DNA of 64,000 nucleotides from Labrys sp. WJW (lineage in GTDB: Bacteria; Pseudomonadota; Alphaproteobacteria; Rhizobiales; Labraceae): assembly GCF_001676615.1 (NCBI RefSeq), contig NZ_LYXZ01000041.1, positions 1 to 64,000 of the forward strand, given 5' to 3'. Position 1 is the stretch's first letter, and every line of letters starts with the position of its first letter. Position numbers and translations under genes: made by a program. The notes beneath the pieces are model-generated. The model made no database searches and was not told the origin of the DNA. It saw only the letters and a list, made by a program, of their open reading frames with translations. Of this stretch, positions 8,535 to 19,200 are shown one piece after another.

Positions 8535-8579
8535 GAAAAATGCCATCGCAATCGTATTTGCGACTGGAATGCCAGGGCC

Positions 8580-9137
8580 TCAACCGGCAAAGCCTCCGTC
8601 GTCCAGGAAGCGCTGTTCTTCCGGCGTGCAAATGCGGCCGAGAATGGCGTTGCGATGAGGAAAACGACCGAAGCGGGCGATGATGTCGCGATGTTCCTGG
8701 GCATAGCGCAGATAGTCGCCTTCCAGCGTCCGGCACAGAGAGAGGCAGCGCTCCTGGTCGGCGAGTTCCTCCGAATGCATGAGGGGCAGGTAGAAGAAGA
8801 TGCGCAACTCCGGGTCGATGCTGTGGTCATGCCCGGCCGCCAGCGCCGCGGCGGCAACCTGCCGTGCCCGGCGATCGCCGGCATACATGGCCGGCGTATC
8901 GCGAAAGGCATTGCGCGGAAACTGGTCGAGCAGCAGCACCAGCGCGAGCGCCCCGGGCGCCGTCGCCTCCCAGCCTTCGAGTTCGCCGCGCATCGCAGCC
9001 TGATGCAGGGTGAGGAAACGCTGGCGAAAATCGCGATCGAACCCTTCGTCCTTCTCGAACCAGCGTTCGGGGCCGGCATCGGTCCAGAAATCGACGACGG
9101 CACTCGCGGAAGGTGGAACCGAATCGACCACGACCAC
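8580..9137 (-). CDS. DUF924 family protein
   Basis: A 185-aa, mostly helical cytosolic protein of the DUF924 family (tetratricopeptide-like fold). The conserved blocks are VVDFWTDAGPERWF near the start, LALVLLLDQFPRNAFRDTPAMYA in the middle and FFYLPLMHSEELADQERC after it. The DQFPRN motif is diagnostic. Biochemical function is unknown. The GTG at 9137 follows AAGGAGAAC and is the likely start. It is divergent from hrcA. Confidence 0.9.
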   Translation of the reverse strand: MVVVDSVPPSASAVVDFWTDAGPERWFEKDEGFDRDFRQRFLTLHQAAMRGELEGWEATAPGALALVLLLDQFPRNAFRDTPAMYAGDRRARQVAAAALAAGHDHSIDPELRIFFYLPLMHSEELADQERCLSLCRTLEGDYLRYAQEHRDIIARFGRFPHRNAILGRICTPEEQRFLDDGGFAG

Positions 9138-9269
9138 GTTCTCCTTGCGCTGACGAGACTACAGGCGAAATTTCAACGAGCGAGGAATCTGCATAGCGCT
9201 GCGGAAACCGCAATTCCACCATTGAACAATCGCTGAATGCTCGTCACATTAGCGTCGAGGAGACAGACC

Positions 9270-10352
9270 TTGTCCGCTGTGACGCCGACCATACCTTCGA
9301 GTGAACTTGCCCAGCTGAACGAACGCTCGCGCGAGATATTCCGTCAGATCGTCGATTCCTACCTTGCGACGGGCGAACCTGTCGGCTCCCGCAACATTTC
9401 GCGCCTGCTGCCGACCTCCCTGTCCCCCGCCTCGGTGCGCAACGTCATGCAGGACCTGGAAGTGCTCGGCCTGATCCAGGCGCCGCACACCAGCGCCGGG
9501 CGTCTGCCGACCGAACTCGGCTTGCGCTTCTTCGTCGACGCCATGCTGGAATTCGGCGATCTCGCCGCGCAGGACCGTGCCCAGATCGATGCGCAGATCC
9601 GGGCAAGGACGTCTTCGCGCTCCCTCGAGGACGTGCTGATCGAGGCGTCGGCCACCCTGTCCGGCCTGTCGCGCGGCGCGGGGGTCGTCGTCACCGGCAA
9701 GCGTGACCAGCGGCTGAAGCATATCGAATTCGTGCGCCTCGAACCCACCCAGGCCCTGGTCATCCTGGTCTCCGAGGAAGGCGCGGTGGAGAACCGTGTC
9801 ATCACCGTGCCGGTCGGGCTGCCGACATCGGCGCTGGTGGAGGCCTCCAACTATCTCAACGCCCGCGCCCGCGGCAAGACGCTCGATGACCTCAGGCGCG
9901 AGATGAGCAGCGCCCTCGACGCCGGGCGCGCCGAACTCGATGACCTCACCACCAAGCTGATCAATACCGGCCTGGCAAGCTGGAGCGGCGGCCCTTCCGA
10001 CATGCCGCAGCAGCTCATCGTGCGCGGCCAGGCCAATCTCCTGGAAGACCTGCATGCCGGCGAGGACCTTGAGCGTATCCGCCTGCTCTTTGCCGACATC
10101 GAGGCCAAGAAGGACCTGATCGACCTGCTCGGCCGTGCCGAAGGCGGCGACGGCGTGCGCATCTTCATCGGATCGGAGAACAAGCTGTTCTCGCTCTCGG
10201 GCTCCTCGATGATCGCCGCGCCCTTCCGGGATGCCAACCAGAAGATCGTGGGCGTGCTCGGCGTGATCGGGCCGACTCGGCTGAACTATGCCCGCGTGGT
10301 GCCGATGGTCGACTATACCGCCAAGGTCATCGGGAAGCTGCTCAAGCCCTGA
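9270..10352 (+). CDS. hrcA: Heat-inducible transcription repressor HrcA
   Basis: A 360-aa repressor that binds CIRCE elements upstream of chaperonin genes and is itself kept active by GroEL. The winged-helix N-terminus (residues 10-90) contains the conserved [14 protein letters not shown] and [31 protein letters not shown] segments, followed by the GAF-like HrcA core. The end ([34 protein letters not shown]) is typical. The start is taken as TTG 9270, which follows GAGGAGA at 7 nt. The ATG at 9237 lacks a ribosome binding site. Usually grpE follows hrcA; here a convergent regulator gene does. Confidence 0.95.
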   Translation: MSAVTPTIPSSELAQLNERSREIFRQIVDSYLATGEPVGSRNISRLLPTSLSPASVRNVMQDLEVLGLIQAPHTSAGRLPTELGLRFFVDAMLEFGDLAAQDRAQIDAQIRARTSSRSLEDVLIEASATLSGLSRGAGVVVTGKRDQRLKHIEFVRLEPTQALVILVSEEGAVENRVITVPVGLPTSALVEASNYLNARARGKTLDDLRREMSSALDAGRAELDDLTTKLINTGLASWSGGPSDMPQQLIVRGQANLLEDLHAGEDLERIRLLFADIEAKKDLIDLLGRAEGGDGVRIFIGSENKLFSLSGSSMIAAPFRDANQKIVGVLGVIGPTRLNYARVVPMVDYTAKVIGKLLKP

Positions 10353-10399
10353 CTCGGCAGACCAGGGGGCGGCCGGCGACACGCCCGTCCCTGCCCCCA

Positions 10400-11389
10400 T
10401 CAGCGCTTTTGAACGCCGGGATTCTCGCCTTCCCGCCGATCTTCGCGCGGTGTTATCGCAAAATGCGCGCGATAAGATCGCGAAAGACATGATGCGGAGG
10501 AGTAGCCGCAGGCCATGGCGATCTCCATCACGCTCATGTCGGTCTGGCGCAGCAGCAGGCGGGCGCGCTGCAGCCTGAGCTGCAGATAGTAATTGGCCGG
10601 CGAATCCTTGAGCTCGGCCCGGAACAGGCGTTCGAGCTGGCGGGCGGAGACGCCGGACAGGGCCGCCAGGGCCTTGGCGTCGAGCGGCGTCTCCAGATTG
10701 GCCTCCATCGCCGCCACCACGCGGATCAGCTTGCCATTGGCGACGCCCAACCGCTTGGGCAGGCTCATGCGCTGGCGGTCGTGGCGCGGGCGCAGCCTGT
10801 CATGGATGAACTGCTCCGACACCGCCACCGCCAGGGCCTGCCCATATTGGCGGGCGATCATGTCGAGCATCAGGTCGAGCGCCGCCGTGCCGCCGGCGCA
10901 GGTGAAGTATTTGGCCGACACCTCGAACAGGGCTTCGCTGATCTCGATGTCCGGAAAGGCCTCGGCAAAGCCGGGCGCCGCCTCCCAATGCATGGTGGCC
11001 TTGCCGCCGCTGAGTAGGCCGGCGGCAGCAAGGATCCAGGCCCCGGTGTCGAGTGCGCCGATCTCGGTGCCACGGCGGGCGAGATGGCGCAGACGCGCCA
11101 GCATCGCCTTGCTGGCATAGTGCTCCGGCTCGAAGCTGGAGCAGACGATCAGGGTGGGAATATCGCCACTGGAGGGCAGAGCGCCTCCCACCGGGATGGG
11201 CCAGCCATTGGAAGCCTTGACCGGCTCGCCATCCATCGACCAGGCCCGCCAGTCGAAGACTTGCCGCCTAGCCATGCGATTGGCGACGCGCAACGGCTCG
11301 ACGGCAGCCGAGAACGCCATCATCGAGAATTGCGGAACCAGCAGGAAATCGATCCGGATTGGCCCGGGCCCCGCATGCGGCTTGAACAC
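10400..11389 (-). CDS. GlxA-family (AraC-type) transcriptional regulator
   Basis: A 329-aa regulator with an N-terminal DJ-1/PfpI-like domain (about 10-190; IDFLLVPQFSMMAFSAAVEPLRVANR and ALDTGAWILAAAGLLSGGKATMHWE). A C-terminal AraC double helix-turn-helix follows (about 220-315; LDAKALAALSGVSARQLERLFRAEL and IAMACGYSSASCLSRSYRAHF). Members of this group (GbdR, CdhR, ArgR-type) sense quaternary amines or amino acids and activate their catabolism. The effector of this one cannot be inferred from its neighbours. It is convergent with hrcA. Confidence 0.9.
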   Translation of the reverse strand: MFKPHAGPGPIRIDFLLVPQFSMMAFSAAVEPLRVANRMARRQVFDWRAWSMDGEPVKASNGWPIPVGGALPSSGDIPTLIVCSSFEPEHYASKAMLARLRHLARRGTEIGALDTGAWILAAAGLLSGGKATMHWEAAPGFAEAFPDIEISEALFEVSAKYFTCAGGTAALDLMLDMIARQYGQALAVAVSEQFIHDRLRPRHDRQRMSLPKRLGVANGKLIRVVAAMEANLETPLDAKALAALSGVSARQLERLFRAELKDSPANYYLQLRLQRARLLLRQTDMSVMEIAMACGYSSASCLSRSYRAHFAITPREDRREGENPGVQKR

Positions 11390-11409
11390 GACTATTGCTC
11401 CGGGCGGTC

Positions 11410-11511
11410 AAAGCATTTTCGAGAAAAGTTGCTCGACTTTTCGATTAAGAAAATGCGCCAAAACAAAGGATTAGAGAAAATCTCGATCTCTTCGAATCGC
11501 AATTTTCTCTA
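11410..11511. repeat. Pair of nested hairpins upstream of GlxA-type gene
   Basis: GCATTTTC/GAAAATGC encloses GAAAAGT/ACTTTTC (about 11412-11456). A second stem, AGAGAAAAT/ATTTTCTCT, spans about 11473-11511 and ends at the stop of the VOC gene. The AT-rich stems contrast with the surrounding GC-rich DNA. They may end transcription of the VOC gene on the reverse strand. Confidence 0.5.
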
Positions 11512-11916
11512 TGGCGCAATCAAGTCGCCACGATAGACAATATGGATCTTGTTGCCATCGGGATCGCGCAGATAGGCACCGTAATAGCCCTTGCCGTAAT
11601 GCGACCTTTCGCCTGGTCGCCCCTCGTCGACACCACCCATCGCCATGCCCGCGGCATAGGCAGCCTCGACCGCTTCCGGCGAGGCTGCCTGGAAGGCGAC
11701 CATGCTGCCATTGCCCGCCGTGGCGGGATGCCGGTCGAAGGGACGATAGGCATAGAAACACGGCAGCGGCCTGACAGGATCGCCCCAGCATCGCCAGGGA
11801 GGGCCATCATCCGGCGTGAAGGGACGCTGGCGCAGCCCGAGCGGCGTCAGCAGGGCGTCGTAGAAGCGGGCGGCACGCTCGAGGTCGCCGACGCCGACCG
11901 TGACATGACTGAACAT
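11509..11916 (-). CDS. VOC family (glyoxalase/bleomycin-resistance-like) protein
   Basis: A 135-aa vicinal-oxygen-chelate protein built of two beta-alpha-beta-beta-beta modules. It opens with MFSHVTVGVGDLERAARFYDALLTPLG and closes with YYGAYLRDPDGNKIHIVYRG, both standard for the glyoxalase I-like superfamily. The first-strand His4 and the Glu/His positions of the second module could bind a metal. The substrate is unknown. It lies 34 bp downstream of mogA on the same strand and may be cotranscribed. Confidence 0.85.
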   Translation of the reverse strand: MFSHVTVGVGDLERAARFYDALLTPLGLRQRPFTPDDGPPWRCWGDPVRPLPCFYAYRPFDRHPATAGNGSMVAFQAASPEAVEAAYAAGMAMGGVDEGRPGERSHYGKGYYGAYLRDPDGNKIHIVYRGDLIAP

Positions 11917-11950
11917 GGCCTCGTTCCTTGCTCGAAGTCCTGGTTGCCGA

Positions 11951-12487
11951 TCAGCCGCCCGGCCTGAACGCCTTGCAGACAGCCGGATCGGTCTCCAGCC
12001 GCGGCCCTTCGATCAGGTCGATGCAATAGGGGATGGCGGGGAAGACCGCCATCAGGCACTGCTCGATGGAGGCCGGCTTACCCGGCAGGTTGACGATCAG
12101 GCTCTGGCCGCGAATCCCAGCCGTCTGGCGCGACAGGATGGCGGTCGGCACATATTTCAGGCTTTCCTGGCGCATCAGTTCGCCGAAACCCGGCATCATC
12201 TTGGCGCACACCGCCTCGGTGGCCTCCGGCGTGACGTCGCGCCGGGCCGGGCCGGTGCCACCGGTGGTGCAGATGAGGCAACAGCCTGCCTCGTCGGCGA
12301 GTTCGACCAGCGTGCGCTCGATCAGATCCTGCTCGTCGGCGATGACCCGCACCACCGGCTCCCAGGGCGAAGTCAGCACGCGTTGCATGAAGCCGGCGAT
12401 GGCCGGGCCGCTCTTGTCCTCGTAGATCCCGGCGCTGGCGCGATCCGAGATGGTCAGAATTCCGATCCTGGCAGTCATTTCGATCAT
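11951..12487 (-). CDS. mogA: Molybdopterin adenylyltransferase
   Basis: A 178-aa enzyme that adenylates molybdopterin before molybdenum insertion. It begins ARIGILTISDRASAGIYEDKSGP, the MoCF fold start. It carries the substrate-binding TTGGTGPARRDVTPEAT motif near residues 74-90 and the LPGKPAS turn near 138. Its ATG overlaps the stop of the upstream transglutaminase gene as ATGA (start 12487), indicating translational coupling. That pairing is unusual, since no other molybdenum cofactor gene is present. Confidence 0.92.
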   Translation of the reverse strand: MIEMTARIGILTISDRASAGIYEDKSGPAIAGFMQRVLTSPWEPVVRVIADEQDLIERTLVELADEAGCCLICTTGGTGPARRDVTPEATEAVCAKMMPGFGELMRQESLKYVPTAILSRQTAGIRGQSLIVNLPGKPASIEQCLMAVFPAIPYCIDLIEGPRLETDPAVCKAFRPGG

Positions 12488-13362
12488 CCTAACGGCGCGA
12501 CATCCACAGAGACGCGCAGGCTGTGGCCGGCCGAGGCGACGACGACGCCGTCCACCGGGGCGACATCGGCATAGTCGCGCCCGACCGCGACGCGCACATG
12601 GTCCTCATTGGCGGGCACCGCGTTGGTCGGATCGAGATCGACCCAGCCGAGCCCGGCGCCGCACCATACCGAAACCCAGGCATGGCTGGCATCCGCCCCC
12701 ACCAGCCGTTCCTGGCCGGGCGGCGGATGGGTTCGCAAATAACCCGAAACATAGGCGGCGGGAATACCGATCGCACGCAATCCCGCCAGCATCCAATGCG
12801 CGAAGTCCTGGCAGACACCATGGCGCGTGCGGGCCACCACGTCGAGCGGAGTCGAGATGTCGGTGGCGTTGGGATCATAGACGAAATCGCGATGAATGCG
12901 CTTCATCATCTCGATTGCCCCGTCAAGTACCGGGCGTCCCGGTTCGAAGGAGACAAGCGCGTAGTCGCGCGCCTCCGCGAGCAGGGGCACGAAACGGCTG
13001 GCGAACAGATAATGCGCCGGCGCCGAGCCGCCGAGATCGGGCACGACCAGCGCCCCCTGGCGGACCTCCTGCCAGGACGGGGTCAGCAGGGCATGGGGCG
13101 TCTCACGCGGCTGGACCTCGATGCGCACGCGCGACTCGAAGCGGTGCCGGGTGACAGCCCCCGCAAAGCGCACATGGGTGGTGCGGTTGCCGAAGAAGTC
13201 GACAGCCTCGATCTGCTCCAGGGGCCTGGGGGTGATGGTGAGCTGGGCCGAGAATACCCGCTGGTGGCCACCGCTTTCAGGCTGGAGATGCAGCGTGCAG
13301 CGAGCCGCTGCGACCTCGGTGCGGTAGAGATAGGTGGTGGTGTGGCGGATGAGGTAGAGCAC
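12484..13362 (-). CDS. Transglutaminase family protein (292 aa)
   Basis: A bacterial transglutaminase-like cysteine protease-fold protein with an N-terminal beta domain (LYLIRHTTTYLYRTEVAAARCTLHL). The catalytic core has Cys in GVCQDFAHW, His in SHAWVSVW and Asp in VDLDPTN. Relatives are encoded with circularly permuted ATP-grasp and alpha-E genes, as here, and are thought to make or hydrolyse amide bonds in a peptide-tagging system (Iyer and Aravind's proposal). The start appears to be GTG at 13362. The stop overlaps mogA by 4 nt. Confidence 0.9.
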   Translation of the reverse strand: MLYLIRHTTTYLYRTEVAAARCTLHLQPESGGHQRVFSAQLTITPRPLEQIEAVDFFGNRTTHVRFAGAVTRHRFESRVRIEVQPRETPHALLTPSWQEVRQGALVVPDLGGSAPAHYLFASRFVPLLAEARDYALVSFEPGRPVLDGAIEMMKRIHRDFVYDPNATDISTPLDVVARTRHGVCQDFAHWMLAGLRAIGIPAAYVSGYLRTHPPPGQERLVGADASHAWVSVWCGAGLGWVDLDPTNAVPANEDHVRVAVGRDYADVAPVDGVVVASAGHSLRVSVDVAPLG

Positions 13363-13439
13363 CGGTATTTCCGCTTCAGCCTAGAGATTTCGGAATTCTA
13401 GCGTGGCGAAACAACCCGCGCCTGATGGTCTGGATGACA

Positions 13440-15971
13440 TCACCCCAGCCCCTCGGCAATCTCGGCCATGGCTTCGTCCTGGTTGAAATAGCGGGCCGAG
13501 AGCTCCGAGGACAAGGCGAGCAGCCGGTTTTCGAAGCCGAGGATCAGGCGGTCGTCGACATCGATGGCCTGCGTCGTCTCGATCTCGGCCCGCATCAGGC
13601 GGATGGCGCGGGTGAGCGCATCCACTTCCCCATCCCGGGACGTGCGCGGCAGGGCCGCCAGATGCTCGGCGGCATGAATGATCTGATAGGCAACCGAGCG
13701 CGGATTGCCGTCATCGAGCAGGACGAGATCGAGCACCGGCAGGCGCAGCGTTCCCATCAGATAGCGGGCCCGATAGGTGATGCGGCTGTCCGTCACGCGC
13801 AGCAGGGCGTCGAGCATGTCGGCGCTGGCGCTCTCATCCGCCAGGCGGCGGACGAGGCGGCAGGTCTGGATGGATCGTTCGATATGATGGCCGATGCGCA
13901 GGAAACGCCAGCCCGAGAGCTGGTTCATGTTCTCATGCGCGAGACCCGACAGCGCTGCCAGCGTGTGCAGATAGCGATCGGCCCTGTCGGCCGAGGCCAG
14001 CGTACGGTCTCCCACGACCATGGCGTCGAGGTCGGCGATGGCCTGGGTCGCATCGCGCGACAGCCTTTCGCGAATGGCGGAGGCGGTGCGTGCCGCTGCG
14101 CCGATCAAAGCGGGCATGCCGCCATATTCCTCGCCGTCGAGCACGTCGCGCAGGATGCCTTCGGCGATCGCGACCGGCTCGACCGCCGCCCTGGCGGTTC
14201 GGCGGGAGGCTGCAGGCCCCGGCTTCTCGCTCTTGGCGGCTCCCCAATTCTTGGCGGCTCCCCAGGCGACCAGCAGGTCGGTGAGGCGCTGCGTGGCGGC
14301 GACAACCTCCTCGTCGGCTTCCGCCGCAATCTCGCCCACGGCCCGCACGACGCGCAGGGTCGCCTCAGCGCGTTCGAGATAGCGCCCGAGCCAGAACAGA
14401 TTATCGGCCGCCCGGCTCGGCAGATGGCCGAGGCTGCGCTTGATCGCGACCTTGCCGGGCGCCGGCAGCAGGCTGACATGATCGACCGGCCGTTCCGACG
14501 TCACCCAGGCATCGGCGGAACGGCCGCCAAACTGCATGGACAGGGCCCGCGGATCATTGCTGTCGCCGACACGGCAGAAGCCGCCGCGCATCACCTTCCA
14601 GCCCTCCGGCGTCGCGACGGCATAGACCCGCAGCGTGAAGGGGTGCGGTTCCAGGCGCTTGCCGTTCCAGACCGGCATGGTCGAGAGCCTGACGACTTCC
14701 TGCGCCACCACCTCGAGGGGATGGGCCTTCACCACCTCGCGCAGGCGCGCCTGGCCCTTTTTATCCAGGTCGGCCACGGCGCTGGCGCTGCCGCGCGTCA
14801 GGCCGGCGACCTCGCGCGTGAAGGCCGGCAGGACTGCCAGCCGTTCGAAATCGCGCAGGACCTCCTCGCGTGCCCCGGCCTCGCCGCACCACCAGGTGGC
14901 GACATTCGGCAGGATGAGGTCGCTGCCGGTGAGCCGGCGTGCCAGGGCCGGCATGAAAGCCAGCATGGCCGGCGCCTCGACCAGGCCGGCCCCCAGGCTG
15001 TTGGCCAGGGCCACCGAGCCCTGCCGGACGGCCTGGACCAGGCCGGGCACGCCGAGCCGCGAGCCGGCATTGAGTTCGAGCGGATCGGCAAAGTCGGCAT
15101 CGAGGCGCCGCACCAGGGCATCGATGCGCTTCAGCCCCTCGATGGTGCGGACATAGACGATACCGTCCTGCACGGTGAGATCGGCGCCCTCTACCAGCAG
15201 GAGACCGAGATAGCGGGCGAGATAGGCGTGTTCGAAATAGGTCTCGTTGGCCGGCCCCGGCGTCAGCAGGCCGATACGCGATCCCTCCCGCCCGGCCTTG
15301 GCGGCAAGGGTGGAACGCATGGCCTGGAAGAAACCCGCCAGGCGTTCCACCTGCATGTCGCGGTAGAGCGCCGGCAGAGCGGCCGAGATGGCGAGCCGGT
15401 TCTCCAGGGCGTATCCCATGCCGGAGGGCGCCTGGGCGCGATCCTTGAGTACCCACCAGCGGCCGTCGGGACCACGGCCGAGATCGGCGGCGTAGATGAC
15501 CAGATGCTCGCCGCCGAGCGGCGTGCTGCCGGCCACGGCGCGCTGGAAATCTGGATTGCCCGCAATCACGGCCGCAGGCAGGGCGCCGTCCCGCACCAGC
15601 GTTGCCGGCCCGTAGAGATCCGACAGCACGGTTTCGAGCAGTTGCGCCCGCTGTGCGATGCCCGCCTCGATGCCGCGCCATTCGGCATCGGGGATCACCA
15701 GCGGCACATGGGCGAGGGGCCAGGGCCGGTCACGCCCGTCCGGCGTGTCGTAAACGCGGTAATAGACGCCGGAATTCTTGATCTGGCGATCGGCAACCGC
15801 AAAGCGCTGCGAGACGACGGCGGGCCGGTAGCGTGCCATCTCGTTGAGCACCGGCAGCCAGTGCGGACGCACCTCTCCCGCCGCCGTCATCAACTCGTCG
15901 GCTACACCGGGCAAGGGCCGATAGTCCGCGAGCAGGGAGCGCAAGCCGGGATTGCGGGACCTGGCGAGCAT
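13440..15971 (-). CDS. Circularly permuted ATP-grasp and alpha-E domain fusion protein
   Basis: An 843-aa protein that fuses two domains often encoded separately. The first part (about residues 50-490) is the circularly permuted ATP-grasp 2 domain. Recognisable blocks are DGRDRPWPLAHVPLVIPDAEW, LVIYAADLGRGPDGRWWVLKDRAQAPSG and RIGLLTPGPANETYFEHAYLARYLG. The second (about 510-835) is the alpha-E domain, opening LPSRAADNLFWLGRYLERAEATLRVVRA. The ATP-grasp part should form an amide bond with ATP. The alpha-E helical domain always accompanies it. It lies 77 bp upstream of the transglutaminase and 229 bp downstream of the DUF2126 gene, all on one strand. Confidence 0.92.
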   Translation of the reverse strand: MLARSRNPGLRSLLADYRPLPGVADELMTAAGEVRPHWLPVLNEMARYRPAVVSQRFAVADRQIKNSGVYYRVYDTPDGRDRPWPLAHVPLVIPDAEWRGIEAGIAQRAQLLETVLSDLYGPATLVRDGALPAAVIAGNPDFQRAVAGSTPLGGEHLVIYAADLGRGPDGRWWVLKDRAQAPSGMGYALENRLAISAALPALYRDMQVERLAGFFQAMRSTLAAKAGREGSRIGLLTPGPANETYFEHAYLARYLGLLLVEGADLTVQDGIVYVRTIEGLKRIDALVRRLDADFADPLELNAGSRLGVPGLVQAVRQGSVALANSLGAGLVEAPAMLAFMPALARRLTGSDLILPNVATWWCGEAGAREEVLRDFERLAVLPAFTREVAGLTRGSASAVADLDKKGQARLREVVKAHPLEVVAQEVVRLSTMPVWNGKRLEPHPFTLRVYAVATPEGWKVMRGGFCRVGDSNDPRALSMQFGGRSADAWVTSERPVDHVSLLPAPGKVAIKRSLGHLPSRAADNLFWLGRYLERAEATLRVVRAVGEIAAEADEEVVAATQRLTDLLVAWGAAKNWGAAKSEKPGPAASRRTARAAVEPVAIAEGILRDVLDGEEYGGMPALIGAAARTASAIRERLSRDATQAIADLDAMVVGDRTLASADRADRYLHTLAALSGLAHENMNQLSGWRFLRIGHHIERSIQTCRLVRRLADESASADMLDALLRVTDSRITYRARYLMGTLRLPVLDLVLLDDGNPRSVAYQIIHAAEHLAALPRTSRDGEVDALTRAIRLMRAEIETTQAIDVDDRLILGFENRLLALSSELSARYFNQDEAMAEIAEGLG

Positions 15972-16023
15972 CAGGGCGGCCCGGACGTGTGGATGCCACC
16001 CAACGCAAACGCATCAGAACGAA

Positions 16024-16159
16024 ACCCCTTCTCCCCTTGCGGGAGAAGGCCCCGGCAGGGGGATGAGGGGTTTTGCGACCTCGACAAGGCAAACTCACGG
16101 CTGGGAACGGATGGCACTTCCACAGGAAGTGCCCGGTCCCACAAGGGGAGAAGGAGCGC
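16024..16159. repeat. Palindromic CCCCTTCTCCCC-type element
   Basis: A hairpin of CTTCTCCC/GGGAGAAG lies near 16027-16050. A distant inverted copy (CAAGGGGAGAAGG, about 16143-16155) can pair with the first strand instead. The element occupies the 229-bp gap between the two large genes of the amidoligase cluster. It resembles the arms at 61884-62060. Confidence 0.5.
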
Positions 16160-16200
16160 CGCACCCGCTTCGCCACTACAAAAATGCGAAGACACTCCCC

Positions 16201-19200
16201 TCATCGCGCAGCCCTGCGCAGGTCGAGCGTGAAGGGAAACTCCCCATTGCTTTCCTCAGGCGGTATCGCGTGCCAGCCCGGCGTGTGGCCAATGGGCTGG
16301 AAGCGGGCGAGGCGCCGGGCCTGTGCCTCATAGGCGTTGACCGGGAAGGTCTCGTAATTGCGTCCGCCCGGATGGGCGACATGATAGGTGCAGCCGCCGA
16401 GCGAGCGATTCGACCAGGTATCGATGACATCGAAGGTCAGCGGTGCATGCACGGGGATGGTGGGATGCAGGCCGGAGGCGGGCTGCCAGGCCTTGAAGCG
16501 CACGCCGGCGACGGCCTCTCCGGCCCGGCCGGTGGCGTTCATGGGCAGGCGCCGGCCATTGCAGGCGATGACGTGACGGGCCGGATTGAAACCCTCGACC
16601 TTGACCTGCAGCCGCTCGGTTGAACTATCCACGTATCGCACCGTCCCCCCGGCGAAGCCCTCCTCGCCCAGCACGTGCCAGGGCTCGAGGGCCTGGCGCA
16701 CTTCCAGGCTCACCCCTTCATAATCGACCTTGCCGTAGAACGGGAAGCGGAATTCGAGCTGGGCCTGGTACCACACCGGATCGAAGGCATAGCCGGCGCG
16801 GGAGAGGTCGGCCAGCACGTCCTGGAAATCGGCCCAGACGAAATGGGGCAGCATGAAGCGGTCATGCAGCTGGCTGCCCCAGCGCACGAAGCCTCCCTCC
16901 TGCGGTTCGCGCCAGAACCAGGCGACCAGCGCTCGCAACAGCAATTGCTGGGCCAGCGACATGCGGTAATCCGGCGGCATCTCGAAGGATCGGAACTCGA
17001 TCAGGCCGAGACGGCCGGTGGCGGAATCCGGCGAGTAGAGCTTGTCGATGCAGATCTCGGCGCGATGGGTATTGCCGGAGACGTCGACCAGGAGGTTGCG
17101 GAAAAGACGGTCGACCAACCAGGGCGGGGGGTTGTCGGCGCGATTGGCGCCATGGGGCCCCCGCACCCTCTCCATGGCGATCTCGAGTTCGTAGAGGCTG
17201 TCATGCCGGGCCTCGTCGATGCGCGGCGCCTGGCTGGTCGGTCCGATGAACAGCCCCGAGAACAGATAGGACAGGCTGGGATGGCGCTGCCAATAGAGCA
17301 CGATGCTCTTGAGCAGGTCCGGCCTTCGCAGGAAGGGGCTGTCGGCGGGGGTGACGCCACCGAGCACGACATGGTTGCCGCCGCCGGTGCCGACATGACG
17401 CCCGTCGATCATGAACTTGTCCGCCCCGAGCCGGCTGAGCCTGGCCTCCTCATAGATGGTCGAGGTGATCGCCACCGTCTCGGCCCAGGAGGCACCGGGC
17501 TGGATATTGACCTCGATCACGCCGGGGTCGGGCGTGACCTTGATCACCTGGATGCGCGGATCATAGGGCGGCGGATAGCCCTCGATATGCACGGTGAGGC
17601 CGTTGGCCTCGGCCGTCTCCTCGACGGCGGCCAGCAATTCGAGATAATCCTGGACGCCGGCCACCGGCGGCATGAACACGCACAGCACGCCGTCGCGGAT
17701 TTCGAAGGCCAGCGCCGTGCGCACCACGCCGGTGCCGAACTCCTGGCCGACCTGCGCCTGCTGCTTGAGGCTGCCCTCATTGTTGCCATCGATGCGCCGG
17801 AACTGGCGCGCCAACTCGGATCGGTCCGGCAGCTGGCCGCGCGGCACGATCGGATCGGCCACATGCACATGCGGAAAGGCCGCGGGCGCGACATGGGGCA
17901 GGCCCGACAGCGGCAGCCGGTAGCCGGCAGGCGAATCGCCGGGCACCAGGAAAAGCCGGCCCCTGCGCATGCGCCAGAACTCGCTGACCCAGCCATCGCG
18001 CCGCTCGGCGTTCCAGCGCTGCACGGGCAGGACATAGGCGGCCGGCTGGTCCAGCCCGCGATCGAAGACACGGGCGATGCGGGCCCGGTCCTCGGGATCG
18101 GCGAGCTTGGAGTCCATCGGATCGACATTGTCGGGAAGCTGGGCCTCCTGCAGGATCCAGTGGGCGGCGTCCTCATAGGCCGGCACGGCGAAGTCGGGCT
18201 CGATGCCCAGCCGCTCCGCCACGCCCTCGGCCAGGAGGCGCATCGGCTTGGGATCGAAGACCTTGCGGATCGGATGCTTGCCGTTCGGGCCGCCCGCCGG
18301 CTTCGGCTCGCGGGCGATCAGCGCGGCATTGCGCCAGATCGGCTGGCCGTCCTTGCGCCAATAGAGCGCGAAGGCCCAGCGCGGCAGGGATTCGCCCGGA
18401 TACCATTTGCCCTGGCCGTAATGCAGGAAGCCGCCGGGCGCGAAGGCCGTGCGCAGGCGGCGGATCAGCGTGTCGGCAAGGCCGCGCTTGGTCGGGCCGA
18501 CGGCGCCCGTATTCCACTCCTCGCCCTGGTAGTCGTCGATGGAGACGAAAGTGGGCTCGCCGCCCAGCGTCAGGCGCACGTCCTGGCCGACGAGGTCGGT
18601 CTCGACCTCCTGGCCCAGCGCATCGAGCTCGCGCCAGCTCTCATCGGAGAAGGGGAAGGTCACGCGCGGGGCTTCGGCGATGCGCCGCACCGGCATCTCG
18701 AAGGAGAACTCGGTATTCACAGGCCCGGCTGCGCTGAGCGAACCACTGATCGGCGCCGCCGAGGCATAGTGGGGCGTGGCCGCCAGCGGGATATGGCCTT
18801 CGCCGGTGAGCAGCCCCGAGGTGGCATCCATGCCGATCCAGCCCGCACCCGGCAGGTAGACTTCGGCCCAGGCATGCAGATCGGCGAAATCGGCATCGAC
18901 GCCACGCGGACCGTCGAGCGCCTTGAGATCATGGGTGAGCTGGATCGAATAGCCGGAGACGAAACGAGCGGCGAGGCCGAGCCGGCGCAGCACCTGTACC
19001 AGCAGCCAGGCGCTGTCGCGGCAGGAACCCGAGCGCAGGGCCAGCGTCTCCTCCGGGCTCTGCACCCCCGCCTCCATGCGGATCGTGTAGGCGACCTCGC
19101 GCTGCAGGCGCTGGTTGAGCTCGACCAGGAAATCGACGACCTGCTTCCCGCCCATGTCGATCGAAGCCATGAAGGCGGCCAGCCCCTCGCCTGCCGGCTC

